From Rhodospirillales bacterium URHD0017 (GTDB lineage Bacteria; Pseudomonadota; Alphaproteobacteria; Reyranellales; Reyranellaceae), in NCBI GenBank assembly GCA_900110395.1, contig FODP01000008.1, positions 1 through 64,000 of the forward strand: DNA of 64,000 nt. The letters run 5' to 3'. Positions 30,773 to 40,564 of the stretch are shown here, piece by piece. A program made the translations under genes and the position numbers. Below the pieces are notes generated by a model. The model worked only from the letters and a program-made list of their open reading frames with translations. It did not search any database and was not told where the DNA came from. Within the stretch, counting starts at the first letter, position 1. Every line of letters starts with the position of its first letter.

Positions 30773-31003
30773 CTTGCTCAGCACGTGCAGATCGATTTCA
30801 CACAGTTTTTCCGCACGAAATTCCCTCCCAGTGTCCCGTCGGCTGTCGGTCCGGCGGCCGGAGCATCCGGGTCTCGTCGGATGCTGTCAAACCTGTGTTC
30901 CGAAAGACCCTACGGCCGAAAATACATTGCCTGATCCGTGGGTTGTGCCTAGCATCCCTGCAAGGCTCCCATGAGGGTCATAAGAAGAGTAGCAGGAGGA
31001 AAA

Positions 31004-32344
31004 ATGGTATCGAGAAAAGTAAGCCGTCGCCGGTTTGTGGCGAGTACAGCAGCCGCTTCAACGGCGCTGGTCGCCGCACCGTTCGTGCGCGGCGCCTACG
31101 CGGCCGGCAAGCTCTCGCTCGGCCTGTGGGACCACTGGGTGCCCGGCGCCAACAAGGCCACCGAAGACGTCATCAAGGCGTGGGCCGACAAGGAAAAGGT
31201 CGAGGTCACGCTCGACTTCATCACCTCGCAGGGCAACAAGCTGCTCCTGACGACCGCCGCGGAAGCGCAGGCCAAGTCGGGCCACGATATCCTCGCCTTC
31301 TCGACCTGGCTGCCGGCGCGTTATTCCGAGCAGCTCGTGTCGATGAACGACGTCGTCGAGCCGCTGATCAAGCAGAACGGCGCCGTGAACGGCACCGTCG
31401 AGTATCTCGGCAAGGTCGGCGGCAAGTGGCTGGCCGTGCCCGCCACCGTCGGCAGCCAGATGAAGGGACCGTGCTCGCGCATCGACCTCATGAAGCAGCT
31501 CGCCGGCATCGACGTTCAGGCGATGTATCCTGCGGGCTCGCCGCCCAAGGCCGACGCCTGGACCCTCGACGCCTTCCTCAAGGCCGCTGAAGCCTGCCAG
31601 AAGGGCGGCCACGCCTTTGGCATCGGCCTCGGCACGACCTCGGACTCGGTCGACACGGCGGGCGCGATCTTCCACAGCTTCGGCGCCGTGCTGGTCGACG
31701 CCAAGGGCGACATCACGGTCAAGAACGACAAGGTCCGCCAGGCGCTCGAGTACTACAAGAAGCTGATCGCCTTCCTGCCGGAAGACGCGCCGGCCTGGGA
31801 CGACGCTTCCAACAACAAGTGGCTGGTGTCGGGCAAGGGGGCGCTGATCATGAACCCGCCGTCGGCCTGGGCGGTCGCCAAGCGCGACGCACCGAAGGTC
31901 GCCGAGCAGTGCTGGACACACGGCTTCCCGTCAGGTCCGGCCGGCCGCTTCGGTCCGTTCCTGCCGTTCTTCTGGGGCACCTGGAGCTTCAGCAAGAACC
32001 AGTCGGCGGCCAAGAGCCTCTTGACCGCGATGAGCCAGCCGGAAGCGGCCGAGAAGATGGTGATCGCCTCGGGCGGCTACGACCTGCCGTCGTTCGAAAA
32101 GCTCACCACCTTCAAGACGTGGGCCGAAGAGTCGCCGCCCAAGGGCACGCTCTATCACTATCCGAACCCGCACAACCACCAGACGCTGTCGATCGCCGCG
32201 GCCCCCGCGCCACACAAGATCGCCGAGCAGATCTACACCCAGGGCATCCAGACCCAGATGGCCGTGCGCTTCGCCAAGGGCGAGACCATGGACAAGACGC
32301 TCGACTGGGCGGCCAAGGAGATCGAGGGCTTCATGCGCAACTAG
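31004..32344 (+). CDS. ABC sugar-type solute-binding protein
   Basis: A 446-residue periplasmic binding protein of the UgpB/MalE-like cluster. The leader MVSRKVSRRRFVASTAAAST carries a twin-arginine motif (SRRRF) and should be exported folded, with cleavage after AYA near residue 34. Start 31004 is preferred over 30971 because AGCAGGAGGAAAA lies directly before it. Two permeases and an ATPase follow in the same direction, so it feeds a carbohydrate-type importer; the ligand may be a sugar, polyol or glycerol-phosphate compound. Confidence 0.88.
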   Translation: MVSRKVSRRRFVASTAAASTALVAAPFVRGAYAAGKLSLGLWDHWVPGANKATEDVIKAWADKEKVEVTLDFITSQGNKLLLTTAAEAQAKSGHDILAFSTWLPARYSEQLVSMNDVVEPLIKQNGAVNGTVEYLGKVGGKWLAVPATVGSQMKGPCSRIDLMKQLAGIDVQAMYPAGSPPKADAWTLDAFLKAAEACQKGGHAFGIGLGTTSDSVDTAGAIFHSFGAVLVDAKGDITVKNDKVRQALEYYKKLIAFLPEDAPAWDDASNNKWLVSGKGALIMNPPSAWAVAKRDAPKVAEQCWTHGFPSGPAGRFGPFLPFFWGTWSFSKNQSAAKSLLTAMSQPEAAEKMVIASGGYDLPSFEKLTTFKTWAEESPPKGTLYHYPNPHNHQTLSIAAAPAPHKIAEQIYTQGIQTQMAVRFAKGETMDKTLDWAAKEIEGFMRN

Positions 32345-32362
32345 GCGCACGACGCAAGATCG

Positions 32363-32391
32363 GCGGGCGCCTTCCGGTGGAAGGCGCCCGC
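32363..32391 (+). other. Hairpin between binding-protein and permease genes
   Basis: GCGGGCGCCTT (32363-32373) pairs perfectly with AAGGCGCCCGC (32381-32391) around a seven-base loop. No T-run follows. Such hairpins often protect the upstream mRNA from 3' exonucleases, so that more binding protein than permease is made. Confidence 0.7.
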
Positions 32392-32437
32392 AAAGTCAAA
32401 CGACCAATAAGACTGAAAAAAACGCCGGGAGTTCGTC

Positions 32438-33364
32438 ATGGCAGACATCGCCGCGAGAGGCCCAGTAGCGATTGCGGGTGGGCGCAGCAGCCTGCACAAG
32501 CTGATGCAGCGCAAGTCGACCATCGCCTTCCTGATGGCGCTGCCGCTGATCCTGCTGATCCTCACGCTCGTCGCCTATCCGGCGGGCTACGCCGTCTACC
32601 TGGCGATGCTCAACAAGGGCATGACCAAGTTCGTCGGCTTCGGGAACTTCGACTTCCTGTTCGGCCGCGAAACCTTCTGGATGGTGGTCTACCAGTCCTG
32701 CCTGTTCGCCATCACCGCGGTGATCTTCAAGGCGATCATCGGCTTCGTGGTCGCCCACTTCGTGCACAACATCCCGAGCAAGGGCCAGCGCAAGTGGCGC
32801 GGCATGCTGCTGGTGCCGTGGGTCATCCCGCCGGCCATGAGCACGCTCGCCTGGCTGTGGCTGTTCGACCCGTCCTACTCGGCCTTCAACTGGATCCTGG
32901 CCGGCTTCGGCATCGACCGCATTCCCTGGACCGGCGAGACCGGCTGGGCGCGCTTCTCGGTCATCCTGGTGAACGTGTGGATCGGCGCGCCGTTCTTCAT
33001 GATCATGTACCTCGCGGCGCTGAAGTCGGTGCCCGAGCAGCTCTACGAGGCGGCCTCGATCGACGGCGCCACGTGGTGGCAGCGCATCTGGTACGTGACC
33101 CTGCCGATGATGCGCAACATCATCGCCATCACCGCGCTGTTCTCGCTGATCGTCACCTTCGCCAACTTTGACATTGTCCGGGTGCTCACCAAGGGCGATC
33201 CGCTCAATACCACCCACGTGTTCGCCACCTGGGCGTTCAGGGTGGGCATAGAAAGCGGCGACATACCCTTGGGCGCCAGCGTGTCGCTGTTCATGGTGCC
33301 GATCCTGGCGGTGGCCGCGACCTTCATCCTGCGCGATATCACCAAGCGGGGGAGTGAAGTCTGA
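32438..33364 (+). CDS. ABC transporter permease (MalF/UgpA-like)
   Basis: A 308-residue integral membrane protein with about six helices; the first is at 30-55 (IAFLMALPLILLILTLVAYPAG). The coupling loop YEAASIDGATWWQRIWYVTLP near 205-225 is the EAA motif that contacts the ATPase. It is partner to the gene at 33364, with which it shares one base of stop/start. Substrate is as for the binding protein upstream. Confidence 0.9.
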   Translation: MADIAARGPVAIAGGRSSLHKLMQRKSTIAFLMALPLILLILTLVAYPAGYAVYLAMLNKGMTKFVGFGNFDFLFGRETFWMVVYQSCLFAITAVIFKAIIGFVVAHFVHNIPSKGQRKWRGMLLVPWVIPPAMSTLAWLWLFDPSYSAFNWILAGFGIDRIPWTGETGWARFSVILVNVWIGAPFFMIMYLAALKSVPEQLYEAASIDGATWWQRIWYVTLPMMRNIIAITALFSLIVTFANFDIVRVLTKGDPLNTTHVFATWAFRVGIESGDIPLGASVSLFMVPILAVAATFILRDITKRGSEV

Positions 33365-34281
33365 TGGCCAACGCCACGATCGCTTCCCCCACCGCCACGA
33401 CGATCTCGGGGCGCCGATACGGCAGCGTGAGCCGCGACCGGCGCTGGGCGCTGCGCTGGTCGTATTTCTTCCTCGTCCTGTTCGCCATCTTCTTCCTGAC
33501 GCCGCCAGTCTACATGTTCATCACCTCGCTGAAGACCAGCGCGGAGATCTCGGCGGAAAGCAATCCGTGGTGGGTCTATTCGCCGACCCTGGCGAACTAC
33601 ATCGAGCTCTTGACCCAGAACACCTACCTGACCTTCTTCCGCAACTCGGCGATCGTGGCGGTGCTCACCGTCATCATCACCATGGCGATCAGCGTCATCG
33701 CCGCCTTCGCGCTCGCCCGCATGAAGTTCTGGGGCTCGGCGACGCTGGCGACCGGGGTGTTCCTGACCTACCTGGTCCCCGAGACGCTGCTGTTCATCCC
33801 GTTGTTCAAGATGTTCGCCTGGTTCAACGAAACCTTCGACATCCAGCTGATGAACCACTGGTGGACGCTGATCATCCTCTATCCGACGCTGACCGTGCCG
33901 TTCTGCACCTGGATCATGATCGGCTACTTCGCGTCGATCCCCAAGGAGCTCGACGAGGCCGCCCTGATCGACGGCGCGACCTGGATCCAGACGCTGACCA
34001 AGATCTTCATCCCGGTGGCGCTGCCCGGCATCATCGCCGCGACGATCTTCTGCTTCACGGTGGCGTGGGCGCAGTTCCTCTATCCCTTGGCCTTCACCAC
34101 CTCGACCACCGAGCTGGTGCTGCCTGTGGGCATCGTGACGACCCTGATCAAGGGCGACGTCTTCAACTGGGGTCAGATCATGACCGGCGCACTGCTGGGT
34201 GCAGCACCGCCGCTCATCATCTACGCCTTCCTCATGGACTACTATATTGCGGGTCTGACGGCCGGCGCGACCAAGGGTTAA
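33364..34281 (+). CDS. ABC transporter permease (MalG/UgpE-like)
   Basis: A 305-residue permease with about six membrane segments beginning near residue 38 (WSYFFLVLFAIFFLTPPVYM). The EAA loop reads DEAALIDGATWIQTLTKIFI near 195-214. The short basic N-terminus lies in the cytoplasm. It overlaps the previous permease by one base and precedes the ATPase by 12 bases, completing the two-permease membrane core of this importer. Confidence 0.9.
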   Translation: MANATIASPTATTISGRRYGSVSRDRRWALRWSYFFLVLFAIFFLTPPVYMFITSLKTSAEISAESNPWWVYSPTLANYIELLTQNTYLTFFRNSAIVAVLTVIITMAISVIAAFALARMKFWGSATLATGVFLTYLVPETLLFIPLFKMFAWFNETFDIQLMNHWWTLIILYPTLTVPFCTWIMIGYFASIPKELDEAALIDGATWIQTLTKIFIPVALPGIIAATIFCFTVAWAQFLYPLAFTTSTTELVLPVGIVTTLIKGDVFNWGQIMTGALLGAAPPLIIYAFLMDYYIAGLTAGATKG

Positions 34282-34293
34282 GAGGTACCGACA

Positions 34294-35394
<1,101 letters not shown>

Positions 35395-35439
35395 TGGCGG
35401 CGGGCCGTCCGGCCCGCTGACTTTTGCAAGGAGAAATCG

Positions 35440-36228
35440 ATGGCTGCGCTGACGGGCAAGGTCGCCTGGGTGACCGGTGCTGGCTCGGGTATTGGCCAGG
35501 CGGCGGCGATCGCGCTCGCCAGGGAAGGCGCCACGGTCGTGCTGACGGGCCGGCGCAAGGAGCCGCTGGAGGAAACCGCGGCCACCATCAAGAAGGCGGG
35601 CGGCAAGGCGGTGGTGAAGCCGGCCGACCTGATGAAGGCTGCCGCCGTCGGCCGCGTCGCCAAGGACATCGACCAGAAGTTCGGCCGTTGCGACATCCTG
35701 GTGAACAACGCCGGGCTCAACATCCCCGAGCGCAAATGGAACGAGCTCACGGCGGCAGGCGCCGAGATGGTGATCGACGGCAACCTGTCGAGCGCCTTCT
35801 ACTGCTCGTCGGCGGTGCTGCCGATGATGCGCAAGCGCAAGGACGGCGTCTTGATCCACACCTCGTCGATGGCCGGCCGCAATCCCTCGACCTTGAGCGG
35901 TGCCGCCTATTCCGCGGCCAAGCACGGCGTAGTGGCGATGAGCCACACCATCAACATGGAGGAATGCGTCAACGGCATCCGCTCCTGCGTCGTCTGCCCC
36001 GGCGAGGTGGCCACGCCCATCCTCGACAAGCGGCCGATCCCCATCACCAAGGAGGAGCGGGCGCGCATGGCGCAGTCGGAGGATGTCGGCGACCTGATCC
36101 GCTACGTCGCCTGCCTGCCGTCGCACATCGTGATCAACGAGGTCATGATCAACCCGACCTGGAACCGCGGCTACGTCGGCGCCCTGCAGCGCGCAGAGGC
36201 GGAGAAGAAGGCGAAGGCCAAGAAGTAG
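35440..36228 (+). CDS. Short-chain dehydrogenase/reductase
   Basis: A 262-residue cytoplasmic SDR. The cofactor loop is TGAGSGIG near 10-17, NNAGLN is at about 90-95, and the catalytic YSAAKHG follows the conserved serine in HTSSMAGR. Location after a sugar-type importer and before an Ldh2-type dehydrogenase suggests oxidation of an imported polyol or sugar acid; the substrate is not determinable by sequence inspection. AAGGAGAAATCG precedes the start. Confidence 0.88.
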   Translation: MAALTGKVAWVTGAGSGIGQAAAIALAREGATVVLTGRRKEPLEETAATIKKAGGKAVVKPADLMKAAAVGRVAKDIDQKFGRCDILVNNAGLNIPERKWNELTAAGAEMVIDGNLSSAFYCSSAVLPMMRKRKDGVLIHTSSMAGRNPSTLSGAAYSAAKHGVVAMSHTINMEECVNGIRSCVVCPGEVATPILDKRPIPITKEERARMAQSEDVGDLIRYVACLPSHIVINEVMINPTWNRGYVGALQRAEAEKKAKAKK

Positions 36229-36235
36229 GATCATG

Positions 36236-36296
36236 GGACCGCGGGCCTCCAGGCCCGCCTCAATGATTCATGAGCGGGCCTGGAGGCCCGCGGTCC
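36236..36296. repeat. Class A palindromic repeat (GCGGGCCTCCAGGCCCGC type)
   Basis: A perfect 23-base inverted repeat: left arm 36236-36258, right arm 36274-36296, with a 15-base AT-rich loop. Each arm is itself partly palindromic (GCGGGCCTCCAGGCCCGC). It lies between the SDR and Ldh2-type genes. Relatives are seen at 37421-37470 and 63303-63426. Confidence 0.9.
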
Positions 36297-36322
36297 GGAA
36301 GAGCATGAAGAAGAACGTTTAA

Positions 36323-37414
36323 ATGACAGTCACCATCAAGGCGAAGGCGCTTGAAGCTTTCGTCGCGGATATCTTTGCTTCGGCCGGCTGCTCGACGGAG
36401 GAGGGCGGGCGCATCGGCCGCTACCTGGTGAGCGCCAACTTGTCGGGCCACGACAGCCACGGCGTGGTGCGCGTGCCGCGCTACGCCACCCAGAAGAAGA
36501 ACGGCACCGTGCTGCCCGACGTCACCGTCGACGTCGTCGTCGACACGCCGGTGATCGCCGTGGTCGACGGCAAGTACGGCTTCGGCCAGACCGTGACGCC
36601 GCAGGCCGTGCGCATCGGCATCGACAAGTGCCGCAAGAACGGGTTGTCGGCCGTGACCCTGCGCAATGCGGGCCATGTCGGCCGCGTCGGCGACTGGGCC
36701 GAGATGGCGGCCGAGGCGGGGCTGGTGTCGATCCACTTCGTCAATGCCTCGGGCAGCGTCCTGGTGGCGCCCTATGGCGGGGTGCAGCGCCGCTTCTCGA
36801 CCGCGCCCTACTGCGTGGGCGTGCCGCGGCCCGGCCAGGATCCGCTGGTGCTCGACTTCGCCACCTCGATCGTGGCCGAGGGCAAGGTGCTGGTGGCAAG
36901 CCAGGGCGGCAAGAAGGTGCCGGACGGCGCGCTGGTCGGACCCGACGGCAAGTCCGGCAGCGATCCGCACCTGCTCTACGGCGACTACACGCCGACCGGC
37001 CCGCGCGACCACAGCAAGGGCACCGGCGCCATCCAGGCCTTCGGCGACCACAAGGGCTCGGGCCTCGCCTTCATGTGCGAGCTTCTCGGCGGCTCGCTGT
37101 CGGGCAACGGCGCCACCGATCCCAAGCGCGGCCGTTTCGCCAACGGCATGCTGTCGTTCTACGTCGATCCCAAGGTGCTCGATCCGGCGGGCTTCTTCCC
37201 CCAGGACATCGCGAAGTACGCCGCCTTCGTGAAGAGTTCCAGGCCCGCTGCGGCGGGTGGCGAGATCCTGCTGCCCGGCGAGCCCGAGGTGCGCATGCGC
37301 GCCAAGCGCCAGGCCGAGGGCGTGCCGCTGCCCGACGACACCTGGGCCGCCATCGTCGAGACGGCCCGATCGGTCGGGCTGGACGAACGGCGCATCCAGC
37401 AGGCGACGATGTAG
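36323..37414 (+). CDS. Ldh2-type malate/L-lactate dehydrogenase family oxidoreductase
   Basis: A 363-residue NAD(P)-dependent 2-hydroxyacid or imine reductase of the type II malate/L-lactate dehydrogenase family. Signatures are GHDSHGVVRVPRY near residues 38-50 with the catalytic His, RNAGHVGRVGDWAEMA around 113-128, and AFGDHKGSGLAFMCELLGG near 237-255. Family members act on malate, ureidoglycolate, sulfolactate or 2,3-diketogulonate. Ureidoglycolate dehydrogenase is one possibility, but the neighbours here are sugar-transport genes. Confidence 0.87.
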   Translation: MTVTIKAKALEAFVADIFASAGCSTEEGGRIGRYLVSANLSGHDSHGVVRVPRYATQKKNGTVLPDVTVDVVVDTPVIAVVDGKYGFGQTVTPQAVRIGIDKCRKNGLSAVTLRNAGHVGRVGDWAEMAAEAGLVSIHFVNASGSVLVAPYGGVQRRFSTAPYCVGVPRPGQDPLVLDFATSIVAEGKVLVASQGGKKVPDGALVGPDGKSGSDPHLLYGDYTPTGPRDHSKGTGAIQAFGDHKGSGLAFMCELLGGSLSGNGATDPKRGRFANGMLSFYVDPKVLDPAGFFPQDIAKYAAFVKSSRPAAAGGEILLPGEPEVRMRAKRQAEGVPLPDDTWAAIVETARSVGLDERRIQQATM

Positions 37415-37420
37415 TCATAC

Positions 37421-37470
37421 GCGGACCGCGGTCCGGGTCGCGGTTTACCGCGACCTGGCCCGCGGTCCGC
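37421..37470. repeat. Class A-like hairpin between convergent genes
   Basis: GCGGACCGCGG (37421-37431) pairs with CCGCGGTCCGC (37460-37470), and an inner stem GGTCGCGG/CCGCGACC (37436-37443 with 37448-37455) extends it. It fills nearly the whole gap between two convergent genes and may act as a two-way terminator, though T-runs are absent. Confidence 0.8.
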
Positions 37471-37471
37471 G

Positions 37472-38014
37472 CTAGCGCCGTTCGGCGAGCAACTCGCTTG
37501 TGGTCACGACGCGGGTCGAGCGGTTGGTCAAAAGGTCGCTCCAGACCCAGTTGTGATGGCGGATGATGGTCGGTGCATCGAGGTGCGGGCGGTCGCTGAG
37601 CGTATGAGCATCGCTCACGACGACGACGTTGTAGTCGCGGGAGATGGCCGACCGCACGGTGGAGTCAACGCACGAGTCGGTCGCCCAGCCGGCGAGCACG
37701 ACCCGGTCCGGCGCCTGGCGCTGCAGCGTGTCGTGCAGCACGGTGCCGGCGAAGGCGTCGTTCAGCGTCTTCTCGACAACGATATCGCCGGTCTCGCGTA
37801 CAAGCTCGGGCAGGAACGCCCAGCCCTTGCTGTCCCGTTCGAAGTCGTCGCCGGCCTTGCCGCAATGCCTGATCCACACCACCAGGCCGCCCTGTCGCCG
37901 CACCATGGCGGCAAGCGCATTGATGCGCTGGATCACGCCGGCGAGATCGTGCTTGGGCGGGCCGTCGAGCAGGCCAACCTGCATGTCGACGACGATCAGG
38001 ACGTCCTTGGACAT
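37472..38014 (-). CDS. Isochorismatase-family cysteine hydrolase
   Basis: A 180-residue cytoplasmic hydrolase. The catalytic triad is visible as Asp in LIVVDMQVGLLDG (residue 9), Lys in VVEKTLNDAF and Cys in GWATDSCVDSTVRSA. Members hydrolyse amides such as nicotinamide, N-carbamoyl compounds or ureidoacrylate, or isochorismate. Given the ureide genes in this genome an amidohydrolase role is plausible. It begins one base after the stop of the membrane protein gene upstream. Confidence 0.87.
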   Translation of the reverse strand: MSKDVLIVVDMQVGLLDGPPKHDLAGVIQRINALAAMVRRQGGLVVWIRHCGKAGDDFERDSKGWAFLPELVRETGDIVVEKTLNDAFAGTVLHDTLQRQAPDRVVLAGWATDSCVDSTVRSAISRDYNVVVVSDAHTLSDRPHLDAPTIIRHHNWVWSDLLTNRSTRVVTTSELLAERR

Positions 38015-38015
38015 C

Positions 38016-39719
38016 CTAGCGGCCCGGCCTCTTCTTCAGCCGGTCGACGGCGCCTGCGACCGTATCGATGAAGGCCTGGCTGGCGACGTAATCCTCGCGC
38101 AGCATGCGGCGCAGCGCCTGGATGCGTTCGCTGCTCGCCACCATGCCGGTCGCGACCTCGAGCTGGTAGGGATCCATGTCCCACAGCCGGATGACCAATA
38201 CGTCGTAGCCGAGGTCGAGCGCGCGATCGATCTGGCTGCGCAGGTCGGCGACGAGTTGCTCGTCGCTCCAGTCGGGGTGGCGCAGCACCTGGCCGGTGAA
38301 GCCGATCCACTTGAACTTGGGCTCCTTCTGCGGCGCCGGGCCGAGCTTCGCGACGCCGGGATCGTTGGTGCCCCAGTGCAGCGAGCCGTAGACCATGGCC
38401 CAGTCGAAGTCGTGCATCAGCCAGACGGTGCGGTCGGGATTGGACTCCCGTTCCATGCGCTTGATGGCGTTCTCCCAGGCGCTGTCCAGGCCGCGCAGCG
38501 GGGCGATGCTCCAGACGTTGTAGGCGAACAGCAGCACGCTCAGTCCCGACAGACCCGCCAGCAGGCGGCTGCCATAGCGGCGGTTCTCGCGCGCGGCGAC
38601 CAGCACCACCGCCCAGCCGACCGTCAGCCAGGCCATGACGTTGATCTGCATCTGCGGGTCCTGCGGCTGGGAGTAGAGGTTGAACACCTCGCCGGCCACG
38701 AAGGTGACGCCGAAGATCGCCGAGAGCGCGCGCGAGCGCGGATCGTCCCAGTGGCGCCACAGGAAGGGCAGCGCGAAGAAGGCCACGGCCAGCATCCAGA
38801 CCGTGGCGACCCAGCGCCAGATGTCCCAGCCCGGGATGCCGGGGATCGAGGCCACGCCGGCGCCCAGCAGGTAGCCGACCATGCCGTCCCACATGTAGCC
38901 GACCTTGGCCCAGGTGAAGCCGGCCCACACCGAGCGCACCGCCTTGCCGGTCCAGATCAGGTCGAATGTGTCGACAGCGCCCGCATGGCCCTGCCAGGCC
39001 CAGGCGACGATCGCGGCCGTCGCCACCATGCCGACCAGGAACAGGGCGATCCAGCCGAGCCGCCGCTGCCGGTTGGGCTCGCACACCCAGAGCGCCACCA
39101 GCATGGCGGGCAGGGTGGGGAACATCAGCCGCCATTCCATCAGCCAGGCGAGCGAGAACAGCACGGACACCGCGACCACGCGCGCCACGGTCGGCCGCGC
39201 CAGCCAGACGGCGCCCAGCGCCATCGCCGCCAGCAGCACCGTGTAGCTCGGCATGATGTCCTCGTTGATGATGGCGAGGAACATCACGAAGCTCGAGGCG
39301 AGGTGGAACCACGCCGCCAGCAGCGCCACCAGCCGGATACCCGTCAGGTTGCGGATCAGCAGGTAGATGATGCCGAGGCTGAGCGCACAGCTCGCGGCAT
39401 TGAGGATGGTCATCTGCCGCCGCGGATCGCCGGTGAAGACGCCCAAAAGGTCGAGCAGGCGGCAGAGCGCGCCGTAGAGCGGGTAGAACAGGTAGTTCGA
39501 GGGATAGAGCGGCGCGTTGCCCGGGTCGGTGACCCAGGGCTTGAGCTCCAGGCTCTTGAACACGCCGTTGCCCGTCAGCCCACCCTGGGCGTTGTCGAAC
39601 CACAGCACGATGGCGATCAGCAGCGCGCCGCCGCCTAGTACCAGCAGGGCGAGGTCGGTCAGGATGCCAGGGAGTGTCGATCGGCGTATGGAGGGGGCAG
39701 CGAAGTCCAAGGACGGCAC
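38016..39719 (-). CDS. Multi-spanning membrane protein, glycosyltransferase-like (GT39/GT-C appearance)
   Basis: A 567-residue protein with about 10-11 membrane helices in residues 20-400 and a soluble C-terminal domain of about 170 residues. The overall plan (many helices, an early periplasmic loop, PLYGALCRLLDLLG) resembles GT-C polyprenyl-phosphate-sugar transferases, but I see no clear DD/DE catalytic loop, so function is open. The start is a GTG at 39719 without a good ribosome site; a later start is possible. Upstream lies the decayed pfkB gene. Confidence 0.6.
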   Translation of the reverse strand: MPSLDFAAPSIRRSTLPGILTDLALLVLGGGALLIAIVLWFDNAQGGLTGNGVFKSLELKPWVTDPGNAPLYPSNYLFYPLYGALCRLLDLLGVFTGDPRRQMTILNAASCALSLGIIYLLIRNLTGIRLVALLAAWFHLASSFVMFLAIINEDIMPSYTVLLAAMALGAVWLARPTVARVVAVSVLFSLAWLMEWRLMFPTLPAMLVALWVCEPNRQRRLGWIALFLVGMVATAAIVAWAWQGHAGAVDTFDLIWTGKAVRSVWAGFTWAKVGYMWDGMVGYLLGAGVASIPGIPGWDIWRWVATVWMLAVAFFALPFLWRHWDDPRSRALSAIFGVTFVAGEVFNLYSQPQDPQMQINVMAWLTVGWAVVLVAARENRRYGSRLLAGLSGLSVLLFAYNVWSIAPLRGLDSAWENAIKRMERESNPDRTVWLMHDFDWAMVYGSLHWGTNDPGVAKLGPAPQKEPKFKWIGFTGQVLRHPDWSDEQLVADLRSQIDRALDLGYDVLVIRLWDMDPYQLEVATGMVASSERIQALRRMLREDYVASQAFIDTVAGAVDRLKKRPGR

Positions 39720-39813
39720 GGGTTTGTCTGGTTTGTCAGCTCGCTGGCGACAGTCGCCTGCCGGCGGGCATTAGGCAAGCCATCCGTGGTAAGAGGGCTT
39801 TTGTTGCCGTGGT

Positions 39814-40538
39814 CTACGCCAGGAGCGACTCGACGGCAGCGCGCCGGACCTGGGCTGTCCCGATGCCTTGGACCGCGGAAGCGCCGCATGCAGGGCCAAC
39901 CGCAGCGCGTCCTCGGCGATTCGTCGCCCGGCAAGGCCGAAGACCAGGCCGCGAGAAAGCTGTCGCGCGCGCCGACACCGGTCCGTTCCGAAACGGCAGG
40001 CGCGTGGATGACCTGCTCCGCCGTGGCAAGGATTGCGCCGCCGGCGCCCAAAGTGAGTGCCACCATCCGGGCGGCGCCGGACCCGACCAGGTGTTGGGGC
40101 CGGGAAGGCCGCGCACCTCTTGGCCGACGATCGTCTCCAACTCCAAGAGACTTGGCTTCAGCAGGGTGACCTCAGCGACTCCTTCAGGGCGGCGCCGGAA
40201 GTATCCAGCGCGAATTTGGCGCCTCGTGCGCTGACGATGCCGGCTGCCTTCGCTATAGACGTCGGAAGGCGCCCCCGGTGGCAGGCTGCCACTTGCCACC
40301 ACCCAACCGGCTTCGACATCGCTGAGTTTCGCGAATGTTGGCGCAGTCCGACGATGTGAGTTCCGGACCTGAAAAGTTAGCGTTTCCCGCCCAGTTCCGA
40401 AATGACGCGGGCGACGTTGATGCCGCCGCCGCCCGCATCGTAGCGCTCCCCGAAGGTGCGAATTTTGTGGCCGGGCTGCACGGACTTGGCCGGGGTCGCC
40501 AAGTCGACGGCGGGCATGATGACGACGACCTCGGTCAC
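39814..40538 (-). pseudogene. pfkB: Decayed 6-phosphofructokinase, PfkB type
   Basis: Pieces of a PfkB-family kinase can be followed in order but in changing frames. From a GTG at 40538, 53 codons give KIRTFGERYDAGGGGINVAR and then a stop at 40377. Next come FSGPEL, VVASGSLPPGAPSDVY, ARGAKFALDTSGAALKESL, VTLLKPSLLELETIVGQEV, VALTLGAGGAILATAEQV, TGVGARDSFLAAW and a C-terminal GASAVQGIGTAQVRRAAVE ending at 39814. At least five frame changes and a deletion of roughly 70-90 residues after GGGGINVAR are needed, and the active-site GAGDS is now GARDS. It begins 26 bases after groEL2, so it was probably the second gene of that operon. Confidence 0.88.
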
Positions 40539-40564
40539 GGTCGGGCTTGGCCCGGCAGGGCCAG

